Part shown: positions 52,740-62,078 of the stretch, piece after piece
Layout of the letters: the number at the start of each line of letters is the position of its first letter
Position numbering within the stretch: the first letter of the stretch is position 1
Source: an uncultured Pelagibacteraceae bacterium
GTDB taxonomy: Bacteria; Pseudomonadota; Alphaproteobacteria; Pelagibacterales; Pelagibacteraceae
Assembly: GCA_902598015.1 (NCBI GenBank)
Contig: CACJZT010000002.1
Span: 1 to 64,000 of the forward strand
Length of the DNA: 64,000 nucleotides
Reading direction: 5' to 3'
The notes under the pieces: model-generated
What the model was told of the DNA's origin: nothing
The model's input: only the letters and a program-made list of their open reading frames with translations
The model's database searches: none
Position numbers and translations under genes: made by a program

Positions 52740-53800
52740 CTTTTTATTTCGTCTATGTTATGTACCATACTTTCATAAAAACCTGCTTTAGTAATTTTGA
52801 CAAATTTTGGTTTTTTTCTAAGATCTTTAATTTTTTTTGCACCTAAGTATCCCATTGATGATTTTAAACCCCCTACTAGTTGGTAGATTATTTTTTCAAC
52901 TGTGCCTTTGTATTTAACAAAACCTTCAACACCTTCTGCTACATATTTTGAAGTATCTTTTTGTTTTGATTGAAAATATCTATCTGCTGATCCTTTATTC
53001 ATTGCTCCAATAGATCCCATGCCCCTAAAACTTTTAAATAATTTACCACCTCTTTTTATAATTCTACCTGGAGCCTGATCTGTTCCTGCAAATAATGATC
53101 CAATCATCACAGCATCTGCTCCTGCTGCGAGTGCTTTTGCAATATCCCCAGAAAATTTGATGCCTCCATCAGCTATTAATGTTGTTTTACTTTTGCCCAT
53201 ACCTTTTTTTACATCTAAAATTGCACTTAACTGTGGAACTCCAATCCCGGCAACTAATCTTGTAGTGCATATAGATCCTGGTCCAATTCCAACTTTTATA
53301 ATATCTACTCCTTGCTTAATCAGAAATTTAGCTGCTTCTGCTGTAGCAATATTACCTGCACATAAAGCTGTTTTAGTTGGTTTAATTTTTTTAATTTTTT
53401 TTATTATTTCAGCTACTTTTTTTGTATGGCCATGAGCTGTATCAACAACAATTAAATCGATATTTTCTTTTAAAATCTTTTGAGCTCTTATGTGTTCGTT
53501 TAAACTTGCACCAACAGCTGCACCAACTAACATTTTTTTTGCTCTTACTTTTCTTATTTCTTTTATCTGATCATTTATTGATAAATTTCTATGTATAACA
53601 CCAATTCCACCCCTTTTACCGATTGAAATAGCCATATTAGACTCTGTTACAGTATCCATTGCTGAAGTTAGAAGGGGTATAGAAATATTTAAGTGTTTTG
53701 ATAATTTAACTTCTGTCTTTACTTCTGAAGGTAAAATTTCAGAATAATTTGGTGCTAAAGTTACATCATCGAAAGTGAGCGCTTCTTTGATAGGATCCAT
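52736..53800 (-). CDS. guaB: IMP dehydrogenase without CBS domains
   Basis: NAD-dependent IMP to XMP, first committed step to GMP. Only 354 residues against about 485-500 usually. The barrel is complete: N-terminal LTFDDVTLAPNYSEILPS, catalytic loop GPGSICTTR with Cys178, and the FRGMGSIGAM substrate loop. The Bateman (two-CBS) insert normally found after GVIHRNLSI is missing: residues about 85-90 run straight to VGAAVG. The gene is therefore intact but without the nucleotide-sensing regulatory module. Followed by a TPR gene (4-base overlap) and guaA. Confidence 0.94.
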   Translation of the reverse strand: MDPIKEALTFDDVTLAPNYSEILPSEVKTEVKLSKHLNISIPLLTSAMDTVTESNMAISIGKRGGIGVIHRNLSINDQIKEIRKVRAKKMLVGAAVGASLNEHIRAQKILKENIDLIVVDTAHGHTKKVAEIIKKIKKIKPTKTALCAGNIATAEAAKFLIKQGVDIIKVGIGPGSICTTRLVAGIGVPQLSAILDVKKGMGKSKTTLIADGGIKFSGDIAKALAAGADAVMIGSLFAGTDQAPGRIIKRGGKLFKSFRGMGSIGAMNKGSADRYFQSKQKDTSKYVAEGVEGFVKYKGTVEKIIYQLVGGLKSSMGYLGAKKIKDLRKKPKFVKITKAGFYESMVHNIDEIKR

Positions 53801-53837
53801 GTCCTTATATAAACGATTCTTAAAAAAATGAAAGTAT

Positions 53838-54449
53838 CTATCTTAAATTTTTGCAGATTAAAAAACTTTCTTTAGAGTCTTTTCTACTTGCTGGAGGCTT
53901 ATAGACATTAAATTTTACAAAATTTTTTTTTGAAAATGCAATTATCTCATTAAATGAAGTTCCCATAAATAATTTTGAGACAAAATAGCCATTTGGCTTC
54001 ATCATTTTTTTAGCGAAATCCAAAGCTTCTAAAACTAATTCTCCAGTTACCATAGAGTCTAGATTTTTATTACCCGTAGTATTGACTGCCATATCTGAAA
54101 TAATTAGGTCAATTTTTCCACCAAAATAATTATTAATTTTATTTTGTTGCTCAGTATCCGTAAAATCTCCTTTTAAAATTTTTACATTCTTTATTTCTTC
54201 TATTTCTTTTAAATCTATTGCTAAATGCTTATTACATTTTAAATTACTTGATATATATTGAGACCAGCTTCCAGGAGCAGCTCCAAGATCTATTACTGAA
54301 ATATTATTTTTTAAAAATTTAAATTTTTCGTTAATTTCCTTTAATTTATAAACGGCTCTTGATCTATATCCTTCAACTTTTGATTGTCTAACATAAATAT
54401 CTCTTCTCTGCTTATTAATCCAATTTTTTGAGATTTTATTTTTTTTCAA
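53838..54449 (-). CDS. rlmE: 23S rRNA 2'-O-ribose methyltransferase RlmE (FtsJ/RrmJ)
   Basis: Methylates the ribose of U2552 (E. coli numbering) in the 23S A loop during 50S assembly. 203 residues. SAM site VIDLGAAPGSWSQY near 55; catalytic K-D-K-E set represented by Lys in YRSRAVYKL, Asp in IISDMA, Lys in FVSKLFMG, and Glu in KESFLIC. The start codon is TTG, overlapping the glycosyltransferase stop by 4 bases (TTGA). Confidence 0.93.
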   Translation of the reverse strand: MKKNKISKNWINKQRRDIYVRQSKVEGYRSRAVYKLKEINEKFKFLKNNISVIDLGAAPGSWSQYISSNLKCNKHLAIDLKEIEEIKNVKILKGDFTDTEQQNKINNYFGGKIDLIISDMAVNTTGNKNLDSMVTGELVLEALDFAKKMMKPNGYFVSKLFMGTSFNEIIAFSKKNFVKFNVYKPPASRKDSKESFLICKNLR

Positions 54450-55360
54450 TTAGTTTTGAACCTTAAAGATTTTGAGATTTTATTATTATCCAAAGTATTT
54501 AATTCTATCTCTAGATTTTTCTCGTTTCTCATATCTTTATCATTTACTTTAATACCACTAGCCAAATGTATAATTCCAATTTTATGATTTGGTAAAAAAG
54601 GTTCCACGAAAATATTATTCTTTTCATCAAACTTTGGAAGTAGGTTGCTAGCTAACCAGTTGCAATTATGAGGAAGAAATTCAACATCTACATTATCAAT
54701 ATATACGCATATATTTATTGCTAGTTGCTCTGAACCAAATATTTGGCCATGACTAAGAGTAGTTTTTAAATTTTTTTGCCAAACATTCCAACAATTAGAA
54801 TCTTTTTCTAATGAGAAAACACCAATATTAATATGCGGAGCAAATGCTAACTTTCTTGCTTTATTAATATCAATTTTAGATTTAACAGCATGTTTAAAAT
54901 TTTGAGATTTTATAATGGCTAATTTTCCAAACAACCAATTAACGTTACTTAATATTCTATATCCAGGTGTCATTGTCTGGGTAATGCCTAGTTTGCCATT
55001 ATCACAAGCCTTAAAATATAAGTCTATTGAACTCCAATCTTGAACCCAAGCATCACAATCAATCCACAGATATTTTTTATAGTTAGGAAAATATTTTGGA
55101 AGAAATGCTCTTGATACCTGACTTTTTAGCCATTCTTTACCTTTAACTTTAGATTGTGGAACTTCAATATCCCATTCAGCTTTTTTAATCTCATCTACTT
55201 TATTTTTTAGAAGAGCAGTTTGCTCCTCTGTTAAACCCGCATCAAGTATACAAATAGCAACCTTTTCACTGTGATTGAATTGTTTAATAGAGTCTATTAA
55301 TTCATTTAGCAATTCATAGTAATTAGAATCTGCTAGAGAAATAATTGCATTCTCTTTCAT
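54446..55360 (-). CDS. Putative glycosyltransferase, GT8-like
   Basis: 304 residues. N-terminal AIISLADSNYYELLNELIDSI and the acidic DCD in WIDCDAWVQD near residue 100 fit a GT-A fold with a metal-binding DxD, like family GT8. A late HLASG (near residue 270) may correspond to the GT8 C-terminal histidine. Acceptor and sugar unknown. Its position directly after pssA (1-base overlap) and before rlmE suggests a cell-envelope role such as glycolipid or surface-polysaccharide decoration, which is inference. Confidence 0.6.
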   Translation of the reverse strand: MKENAIISLADSNYYELLNELIDSIKQFNHSEKVAICILDAGLTEEQTALLKNKVDEIKKAEWDIEVPQSKVKGKEWLKSQVSRAFLPKYFPNYKKYLWIDCDAWVQDWSSIDLYFKACDNGKLGITQTMTPGYRILSNVNWLFGKLAIIKSQNFKHAVKSKIDINKARKLAFAPHINIGVFSLEKDSNCWNVWQKNLKTTLSHGQIFGSEQLAINICVYIDNVDVEFLPHNCNWLASNLLPKFDEKNNIFVEPFLPNHKIGIIHLASGIKVNDKDMRNEKNLEIELNTLDNNKISKSLRFKTN

Positions 55361-56157
55361 TACAAAATATCTTCGTGATGATCAACGTTATCATCTTTTT
55401 CTTTATTTTGTTTTTTCAGAAATAGGTAATGAATTGAGCTTGCTGGAATCATTAGTAAATAAATAATTCCTGAAATTATAATTGTATTAAAGGTATATAT
55501 TAGCAACAAACCAAAAAATAAAATTATTCCAAATAGAAGAAATATTGAAGTACTTCTTGGAACTACGATTCTTTTTAAAGAATATGTGGGAATTTTACTT
55601 ATCAAAAGTGCAGAAATAATAATGAATAAAGATGGAACAATTATATTTTTATTAATAGTTATAAACTGAACCTCACTAAAACTATAAATCAATGGCATTA
55701 AAACTAATACCCCTCCTGCTGGTGATGGAATACCTTCAAAAAAGTTATCTCTCCATGAAGGCTCACCTCCTGTTGAAACATTAAATCTTGCAAGTCTCAA
55801 AGCAACACAAACTACATATATTAAAGATATTAACCAACCGAATCTGCCAATATTATCTAGAGCCCAAAAATACATTATGAATGCTGGTGCAACTCCAAAA
55901 CTAATTACATCAGTTAATGAGTCTAATTCTTTTCCAACTTTTGATGTGGCTTTAATTAATCTTGCAATTCTTCCATCTAAACCATCAATGATTGCGGCAA
56001 TTAAAACTGCAATAACGGATAACTCAAATCTTCCATCAAATGCAAATTTAATTGAAGTTAAGCCAATACACACACCAACCAGCGTCATAATATTTGGCAA
56101 AATAACTCTTGAATTTTTATTTGAAACCAATCTTATGTTCTTTTTTGGATTTTCCAT
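55360..56157 (-). CDS. pssA: CDP-diacylglycerol-serine O-phosphatidyltransferase
   Basis: Integral-membrane synthesis of phosphatidylserine from CDP-diacylglycerol and serine. 265 residues, about eight helices. The CDP-alcohol phosphotransferase signature DG(x2)AR(x8)G(x3)D(x3)D is complete, from Asp in DGLDGRIAR to Asp in DSLTDV near residues 59-81. This is the Gram-positive/alphaproteobacterial subclass II, not the E. coli PssA type. psd stands directly upstream. Confidence 0.94.
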   Translation of the reverse strand: MENPKKNIRLVSNKNSRVILPNIMTLVGVCIGLTSIKFAFDGRFELSVIAVLIAAIIDGLDGRIARLIKATSKVGKELDSLTDVISFGVAPAFIMYFWALDNIGRFGWLISLIYVVCVALRLARFNVSTGGEPSWRDNFFEGIPSPAGGVLVLMPLIYSFSEVQFITINKNIIVPSLFIIISALLISKIPTYSLKRIVVPRSTSIFLLFGIILFFGLLLIYTFNTIIISGIIYLLMIPASSIHYLFLKKQNKEKDDNVDHHEDIL

Positions 56158-56805
56158 TTATCTTTTAGCTATCAATGTTTCTCCAGCAACTGCTCTTTGA
56201 TTAACTTTTACTAATGGTTCATAGTTTTCAAAATATAAATCTGCTCTACTTCCGAATCTAATCATCCCTATTCTAGATCCTTGATCGACATTTTCTTCAA
56301 CTGAGGTATCTGTTACTATTCTCCGTGCAACCAGTCCTGCTATTTGGACTACAATTATGTCTTCTCCATGAGAATTTTTAATTTTATAATAATTTCTTTC
56401 ATTATCTTCGCTAGCTTTATCAAGAGATGCATTAATAAATTTTCCTGGTTTATATAAAATTTCTTCAATTTTTCCTGAACATGGAGATCTATTCACATGA
56501 CAGTCAAATACATTCATAAATATACTTACTTTCTTAAATTTTTTATTTTCAAGTCCCAATTCTTTTGGTCCGTTTGTGTCTAAAACTTGTAAAACCAATC
56601 CGTCAGCAGGACTTGTTAAATAGTTCTCATCATTTATTGGAATTCTCTCTGGATCTCTAAAAAAATAATAACACCAAATACTTAAGACCAAACCTATGAA
56701 ACCTAGAAAACCATGAATGAAATATAGAATGATCGTTGCTACTACGAAAATTACTATAAATTTATAGCCTTCGTTATGAATCTTTGGAAAAATTTTGTCT
56801 ATCAT
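56158..56805 (-). CDS. psd: Phosphatidylserine decarboxylase (short form)
   Basis: Makes phosphatidylethanolamine from the PssA product. 215 residues, the compact form found in alphaproteobacteria and archaea. It is made as a proenzyme: the self-cleavage motif FGS near residue 181 (IRFGSRADLY) yields the pyruvoyl group at Ser. Hydrophobic N-terminal segment (IVATIILYFIHGFLG) anchors it; DCHVNRSPCSG is conserved. psd-pssA adjacent with no gap. Confidence 0.93.
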   Translation of the reverse strand: MIDKIFPKIHNEGYKFIVIFVVATIILYFIHGFLGFIGLVLSIWCYYFFRDPERIPINDENYLTSPADGLVLQVLDTNGPKELGLENKKFKKVSIFMNVFDCHVNRSPCSGKIEEILYKPGKFINASLDKASEDNERNYYKIKNSHGEDIIVVQIAGLVARRIVTDTSVEENVDQGSRIGMIRFGSRADLYFENYEPLVKVNQRAVAGETLIAKR

Positions 56806-56879
56806 AATCGTTCAATTGATAATTCTGGATTAATATGTATATAAAAAGTATAAATTCAATTATTAAGATACATCAAAAA

Positions 56880-58094
56880 ATGAGCAAAATTAAGGTAAAA
56901 AATCCCATTGTCGAGCTAGATGGCGATGAAATGACAAGAGTAATTTGGGAATTCATCAAAAACAAATTAATTCTACCTTATTTAGATTTAGGCATTGAAT
57001 ATTACGATCTAGGAATGAAAAGCAGGGATGATACAGATGACAAAATTACTATCGACTGTGCTAATGCAATCAAGAAAAATGGAGTAGGCATCAAATGCGC
57101 AACTATTACTCCTGACGAGGCCAGAGTTGAAGAATTTAAATTAAAGAAAATGTGGAGATCTCCGAATGGAACAATAAGAAATATTATTGGAGGAACAGTA
57201 TTTAGAGAACCAATAATTTGTAAAAATATTCCTAAACTTGTCCCATCTTGGACGGATCCATTAATTATCGGAAGGCATGCTTTCGGTGATCAATATAGAG
57301 CTACAGATTTTTTAGTTCCAGGAAAAGGTAAATTAGAAGTTAAGTGGACATCGGAAGATGGAAGTGATGAAAAAAAATATGAAGTATTTGACTTCCCGGG
57401 ACCTGGTATTGCTCTTTCAATGTATAATTTAGATAAATCAATTGAGGACTTTGCAAGGTCATGTTTCAATTATGGCCTAATAAAAAAATGGCCAGTATAT
57501 TTATCAACTAAGAATACTATACTAAAAAAATATGATGGTAGATTTAAAGATATATTTCAAAATGTTTTTGAAAAAGATTTTAAATCAGAATTTGAAAAAA
57601 ATAACATAACTTATGAACATAGGCTAATCGATGATATGGTTGCTTGTGCAATGAAGTGGCATGGTAAATATATCTGGGCTTGTAAAAATTATGATGGTGA
57701 TGTTCAGTCAGACACGGTTGCTCAAGGTTATGGTTCTTTAGGTTTAATGACAAGTGTTCTATTAGCGCCTGATGGTAGAACAATGGAAGCAGAAGCGGCT
57801 CATGGAACTGTAACTCGACATTTTAGAATGCATCAGCAAGGTAAAGAAACATCAACCAATCCAATTGCATCTATATTTGCGTGGACAAGAGGTTTGGCGC
57901 ACAGAGGAAAGTTAGATAGCAATGATGAATTAATTAAATTTGCCAAAACACTTGAAGAGGTATGTGTTGATTCAGTCGAGTCAGGATCAATGACCAAAGA
58001 TTTGGCAATACTTATTGGTCCTTCTACAAAATATTTAACAACTAACCAGTTTTTAGATGTAATTGATGGAAGTTTAAAACAAAAGTTAAATTAA
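56880..58094 (+). CDS. icd: NADP-dependent isocitrate dehydrogenase (eukaryotic-like type)
   Basis: Oxidative decarboxylation of isocitrate to 2-oxoglutarate, a main NADPH source. 404 residues from the ATG at 56880; the frame extends up to 56835 but [15 protein letters not shown] is where family members start. Motifs: [19 protein letters not shown] for isocitrate, [13 protein letters not shown], and [10 protein letters not shown] near the nucleotide site. It belongs to the homodimeric type shared with mitochondria and other alphaproteobacteria, not the E. coli Icd type. Its stop overlaps alaS by 9 bases tail to tail. Confidence 0.96.
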   Translation: MSKIKVKNPIVELDGDEMTRVIWEFIKNKLILPYLDLGIEYYDLGMKSRDDTDDKITIDCANAIKKNGVGIKCATITPDEARVEEFKLKKMWRSPNGTIRNIIGGTVFREPIICKNIPKLVPSWTDPLIIGRHAFGDQYRATDFLVPGKGKLEVKWTSEDGSDEKKYEVFDFPGPGIALSMYNLDKSIEDFARSCFNYGLIKKWPVYLSTKNTILKKYDGRFKDIFQNVFEKDFKSEFEKNNITYEHRLIDDMVACAMKWHGKYIWACKNYDGDVQSDTVAQGYGSLGLMTSVLLAPDGRTMEAEAAHGTVTRHFRMHQQGKETSTNPIASIFAWTRGLAHRGKLDSNDELIKFAKTLEEVCVDSVESGSMTKDLAILIGPSTKYLTTNQFLDVIDGSLKQKLN

Positions 58095-60749
58095 GGTTTT
58101 TAGTTTTTCTAAAGCTTCGTCGATTTTATTTGAGTCTTGCCCTCCAGCCTGTGCAAAATCTTTACGACCTCCACCGCCCTTTCCACCAATAATTTCAGAT
58201 CCTAGTTTTGCAAATTTAACTGCATCGTATTTATTTGTTAAATTTTCTGTTACACCTACAGCAAGACCAACTTTCTCATCCTTATTTGCAAATACTACTA
58301 CTATTCCTTCACCCAATTCTTTTTTACCTGCATCAACAAGTTTTCTTAGGTCTTTTGGAGATAAATCTTGAATTTTTTGTAATCTAACTTGAGTGCCATT
58401 TATATTTTCATCTTTAATTATATTTTTTGTTTTATCAGCTAAAACTGATTGAACATTTAATTGTTCTAATTGTTTATTAAGGTCTTTAATTAATCCTTTC
58501 GTATCTTTATTGTCTAGATTTGGTTTTCCACCTAATTTAATAATTTGAGCAGACACCTCTTTAATACTGTCTTCATCCTTTTGTGCAGAAAGGTTTGACA
58601 TTTTTTCCTTATTTTTTAAGAATATTTCTAGTTGTTTGTCCCTTAAAGCTTCAACCCTTCTAACTCCAGCAGCTATTGAGGATTGGCTAACAGTTTTAAA
58701 TTTTCCAATATCACCTGTATTTTTTACATGTGTTCCACCACATAATTCTGTTGAAAAATAAGAGTTATTTTCCGCTCCCATAGAAACTACTCTCACTTCT
58801 TCTCCATATTTTTCTCCAAAAAAAGCTAAAGCACCTTTTTCAATGGCAGCTTTTGGTGTCATAATTCTTGTAGTTACATCAGTTTTGTTTTGTACGTATT
58901 CATTAACTAATTTATCGATAATTGTTAATTCATCCTCTGTAATTGGTTTCATATGACTAAAATCAAATCTTAATCTATCAGGCGCAACTAAAGATCCTTT
59001 TTGCATAACGTGTTTTCCCAATGTTCTTCTCAAAGACTCATGTAATAAATGGGTTGCAGAATGATATGCCTTAAGATTGTTGCGTCTTTCAATATCTATT
59101 TTCATTTCTACAACGTCTGTAATCTTAATCTCACCAGATTTTAGAATTCCATGATGTATAAACAGATCTCCAAGTTTTTTTTGAGTATCTGCAACCTCAA
59201 ATACTGAATTACCAGATACTATTGTTCCTTGATCTCCAACTTGTCCACCAGACTCTCCGTAAAAAGGGGTTTGATTAGTAATAATTATCCCTTCCTCACC
59301 ATTTAAAATATTTTGTGCTTCCTTATTATTTTTAATTATCGATAACACCACTCCTTCTGATTGGTTAAACTCATACCCAAGAAACTCTGTAGGTCCTATT
59401 TTATCTTTTATACCAAACCAGATTTCTTCTTCAGAGGCATCTCCGGAACCTTTCCAGTTTTGTTTTGCAAGCTCTTTGCTCTTTTTCATTAATTCATCAA
59501 ATTTATTTTGATCGACGGTTAAAGATTTATTTTTTAAAATATCTTCTGTTAAGTCTAACGGGAAACCGTAAGTATCATATAATTTAAACGCTACTTCACC
59601 TGGTAAAACTTTTTTTATTTTTGAAATTTCATCATTCAAAATTTTAATTCCTCTATCAAGTAAAACTAAAAATTTTTCTTCTTCCATTTTTAATGTTTCT
59701 TTAATTAAAGTCTCTGATCTTTCTAATTCAGGATAATTTCCTTTCATTTCATCTTTCAATGTATCAAAGATTTTATTGAAGACTGGTTCTTTAGAACCTA
59801 GCAAATGAGAATGTCTCATTCCTCTTCTCATTATTCTTCTAAGAACATAACCTCTACCTTCGTTTGAAGGTAATACTCCTTCTGCAAGAAGAAATGAGCT
59901 AGCTCTTAGGTGATCTGCAATTACTCTAAAACTTGATAAATTATTTTTATCTTGTTTTACTTTTGTAAATTCAGAAATCGAACTAATTAATTTTTTAAAA
60001 TGATCTGTTTCGTAATTATCATGTGTGCCCTGAAGTAATGCTGCAATTCTTTCTAAACCCATTCCAGTATCTACAGAAGGTTTTGGAAGATTAATTCTTT
60101 TATCTTTTGAAACTTGCTCAAATTGCATGAAGACTAAATTCCATATCTCAATATATCTATCGCCATCCTCATCTTTGGTTCCAGGTAAACCACCTTTTAA
60201 ATGATCTCCATGATCATAAAAAATCTCTGAACAAGGTCCACAAGGGCCCGTTTCGCCCATTGACCAAAAATTATCAGAAGTTGCTATCCTAATAATTCTA
60301 TCGTCGCTAAAACCCGCTATTTTCTTCCAAAAATTGAAGGCTTCATCGTCTTCATGAAATACTGTTACATATAATCTATCTTTATTTAATCCAAAATCTT
60401 TAGTAATTAAATTCCAAGCAAGTTCAATTCCCCTTTCCTTGAAATAATCTCCAAAAGAGAAATTTCCTAGCATTTCAAAAAACGTGTGATGTCTTGGAGT
60501 GTAACCAACATTTTCTAGATCGTTGTGTTTACCTCCTGCTCTTACACATTTTTGAGAGGTAGTAGCTCTTTGGTAATCCCTTTTTTCTAATCCAGTAAAA
60601 ACATTTTTAAACTGGACCATTCCTGAATTTGCAAACATTAATGTTGGATCATTATTTGGAACCAAATTGCTAGACTCAACTATCTTGTGATCATTTTTTT
60701 CAAAATAATCTAGAAAAGTTGATCTGATCTCGTTTAATGTTTTTGCCAT
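58086..60749 (-). CDS. alaS: Alanine-tRNA ligase
   Basis: Charges tRNA-Ala and edits mischarged Ser/Gly. 887 residues, full length. Aminoacylation domain ([16 protein letters not shown] near residue 60), tRNA-recognition domain, editing domain with [11 protein letters not shown] and CGGTHV near residue 665, and the C-terminal DHHA1 domain ([17 protein letters not shown]). Promoter just ahead may give a leaderless message. Separated from recA by an intrinsic terminator. Confidence 0.97.
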   Translation of the reverse strand: MAKTLNEIRSTFLDYFEKNDHKIVESSNLVPNNDPTLMFANSGMVQFKNVFTGLEKRDYQRATTSQKCVRAGGKHNDLENVGYTPRHHTFFEMLGNFSFGDYFKERGIELAWNLITKDFGLNKDRLYVTVFHEDDEAFNFWKKIAGFSDDRIIRIATSDNFWSMGETGPCGPCSEIFYDHGDHLKGGLPGTKDEDGDRYIEIWNLVFMQFEQVSKDKRINLPKPSVDTGMGLERIAALLQGTHDNYETDHFKKLISSISEFTKVKQDKNNLSSFRVIADHLRASSFLLAEGVLPSNEGRGYVLRRIMRRGMRHSHLLGSKEPVFNKIFDTLKDEMKGNYPELERSETLIKETLKMEEEKFLVLLDRGIKILNDEISKIKKVLPGEVAFKLYDTYGFPLDLTEDILKNKSLTVDQNKFDELMKKSKELAKQNWKGSGDASEEEIWFGIKDKIGPTEFLGYEFNQSEGVVLSIIKNNKEAQNILNGEEGIIITNQTPFYGESGGQVGDQGTIVSGNSVFEVADTQKKLGDLFIHHGILKSGEIKITDVVEMKIDIERRNNLKAYHSATHLLHESLRRTLGKHVMQKGSLVAPDRLRFDFSHMKPITEDELTIIDKLVNEYVQNKTDVTTRIMTPKAAIEKGALAFFGEKYGEEVRVVSMGAENNSYFSTELCGGTHVKNTGDIGKFKTVSQSSIAAGVRRVEALRDKQLEIFLKNKEKMSNLSAQKDEDSIKEVSAQIIKLGGKPNLDNKDTKGLIKDLNKQLEQLNVQSVLADKTKNIIKDENINGTQVRLQKIQDLSPKDLRKLVDAGKKELGEGIVVVFANKDEKVGLAVGVTENLTNKYDAVKFAKLGSEIIGGKGGGGRKDFAQAGGQDSNKIDEALEKLKTLI

Positions 60750-60757
60750 ATTTTGTT

Positions 60758-60785
60758 AAAATACAGCTTTTTCTATTGATGTCTA
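60758..60785 (-). promoter_or_regulatory. Predicted alaS promoter, possibly leaderless
   Basis: On the minus strand TAGACA (60785-60780) and TATTTT (60763-60758) are 16 bases apart. The predicted transcript start is 1-3 bases from the alaS ATG at 60749, and no Shine-Dalgarno lies upstream of it, consistent with a leaderless message. Confidence 0.4.
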
Positions 60786-60799
60786 CACCTCTGAAGGGA

Positions 60800-60827
60800 A
60801 AAAAGGCGCCCTTTCGAGCGCCTTTTT
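60800..60827 (-). terminator. Intrinsic terminator of recA
   Basis: A perfect 10-base-pair stem AAAAAGGCGC/GCGCCTTTTT (60800-60809 with 60818-60827) has an 8-base loop. Read on the minus strand it ends in six Ts, 20 bases after the recA stop. Ends the recA transcript ahead of the alaS promoter. Confidence 0.88.
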
Positions 60828-60846
60828 AATAACTAAAAGTTATCTG

Positions 60847-61971
60847 CTAATTTTTTTTAGTAGGAATTTCTTCTTCTTTTTTTTGAGCCTCTACTTTTTC
60901 CTCGCTTAATGGATTTCCCTCAATTTTCTTTGAGATCACACCAGCCTTTTCTCTGATTGCCATTTCAATTTCAGCGGCGGCTTTAGGATTTTGTTCAAGG
61001 TAAAGTTTCGCATTTTCTCTACCTTGACCAATTTTTTCACCTTTATAAGCGTACCAAGCTCCAGATTTCTCAACGATATCTGCTTTGGCACCTAGGTCTA
61101 TTAGTTCCCCTACTTTACTAATTCCTTTTCCATACATTAAGTCAAACTCAACAACTTTAAATGGTGGAGCAACTTTATTTTTCACAACTTTAACTCTTGT
61201 TGTGTTACCAACGATATTATCTTTATCTTTGATTGCTCCAATTCTTCTAATGTCCATTCTAACTGATGAGTAGAATTTTAAAGAATTTCCGCCTGATGTT
61301 GTTTCTGGGCTTCCAAACATAACACCAATTTTCATTCTAATTTGGTTAATGAAAATAACCATTGTATTAGTTCGTGAAATTGAGCCTGTTAATTTCCTCA
61401 ATGCTTGAGACATCAATCTAGCTTGCAAACCAACATGAGTATCACCCATATCGCCTTCAATTTCAGCTCTTGGCGTTAATGCAGCTACAGAGTCCACAAC
61501 AAGAACTGACATTGAGCCAGATTTAATTAATGTATCAGTAATTTCTAAAGCTTGTTCACCTGTGTCTGGTTGAGAAATTAGTAACTCTTCAGTATTTACA
61601 CCTAATTTCTTTGCATACACTGGGTCTAAAGCATGTTCTGCATCAACAAAACCACAAATTCCACCTGCCTTCTGTGCTTCTGCAACTACTTGTAATGCTA
61701 AAGTAGTTTTTCCTGAAGACTCTGGTCCGTAAATTTCAATAATTCTTCCTTTTGGTAATCCACCAATTCCTAAAGCAAGATCTAAGCTTAAAGATCCAGT
61801 TGAGATAGACTCAACATCCATAGCTTTTTGTTCACCAAGCTTCATTACTGAACCTTTTCCGAAGCTATCTGTAATTTGGCTGATTGCTGCGTCTAATGCT
61901 TTATTTTTCTCTTTGTTTTCCAATTCTTTATCTTTTGCGGTTTTCACCACTTTTAGGTTATTTTTAGTCAT
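60847..61971 (-). CDS. recA: Recombinase RecA
   Basis: DNA strand exchange and repair ATPase. 374 residues. Walker [11 protein letters not shown] near 88, [12 protein letters not shown] near 225, C-terminal Lys/Glu-rich tail. An N-terminal extension of about 20 charged residues precedes the usual ALDAAISQI start. Single-gene unit with its own promoter region and terminator. A possible SOS-like box lies upstream. Confidence 0.97.
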   Translation of the reverse strand: MTKNNLKVVKTAKDKELENKEKNKALDAAISQITDSFGKGSVMKLGEQKAMDVESISTGSLSLDLALGIGGLPKGRIIEIYGPESSGKTTLALQVVAEAQKAGGICGFVDAEHALDPVYAKKLGVNTEELLISQPDTGEQALEITDTLIKSGSMSVLVVDSVAALTPRAEIEGDMGDTHVGLQARLMSQALRKLTGSISRTNTMVIFINQIRMKIGVMFGSPETTSGGNSLKFYSSVRMDIRRIGAIKDKDNIVGNTTRVKVVKNKVAPPFKVVEFDLMYGKGISKVGELIDLGAKADIVEKSGAWYAYKGEKIGQGRENAKLYLEQNPKAAAEIEMAIREKAGVISKKIEGNPLSEEKVEAQKKEEEIPTKKN

Positions 61972-62021
61972 TTTTTGCCTCTTTTTTTGCTTTTTTTAAC
62001 ACTCGAATCATGGACTTAAAT

Positions 62022-62036
62022 GTACACATTTTGTTC
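62022..62036 (-). promoter_or_regulatory. Possible SOS-like (LexA-type) box ahead of recA
   Basis: The minus strand reads GAAC, seven bases, GTAC (62036-62022), one mismatch from the alphaproteobacterial LexA site (direct repeat GTTC-N7-GTTC or its complement). It lies just downstream of a weak -10 candidate TATATT (62050-62045). No lexA gene is visible in the window, so this is tentative. Confidence 0.25.
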
Positions 62037-62078
62037 TCATTGGCAATATATTTCTCAAAATAGCTTAAAATCGTTAAA

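Noticed and set aside
55877-56200. 107-codon open frame opposite pssA
   Set aside because: Antisense to an enzyme gene with a complete catalytic signature.
56835-56879. Longer icd frame
   Set aside because: The 15 extra residues have no family support. [15 protein letters not shown] at 56880 is the normal start.
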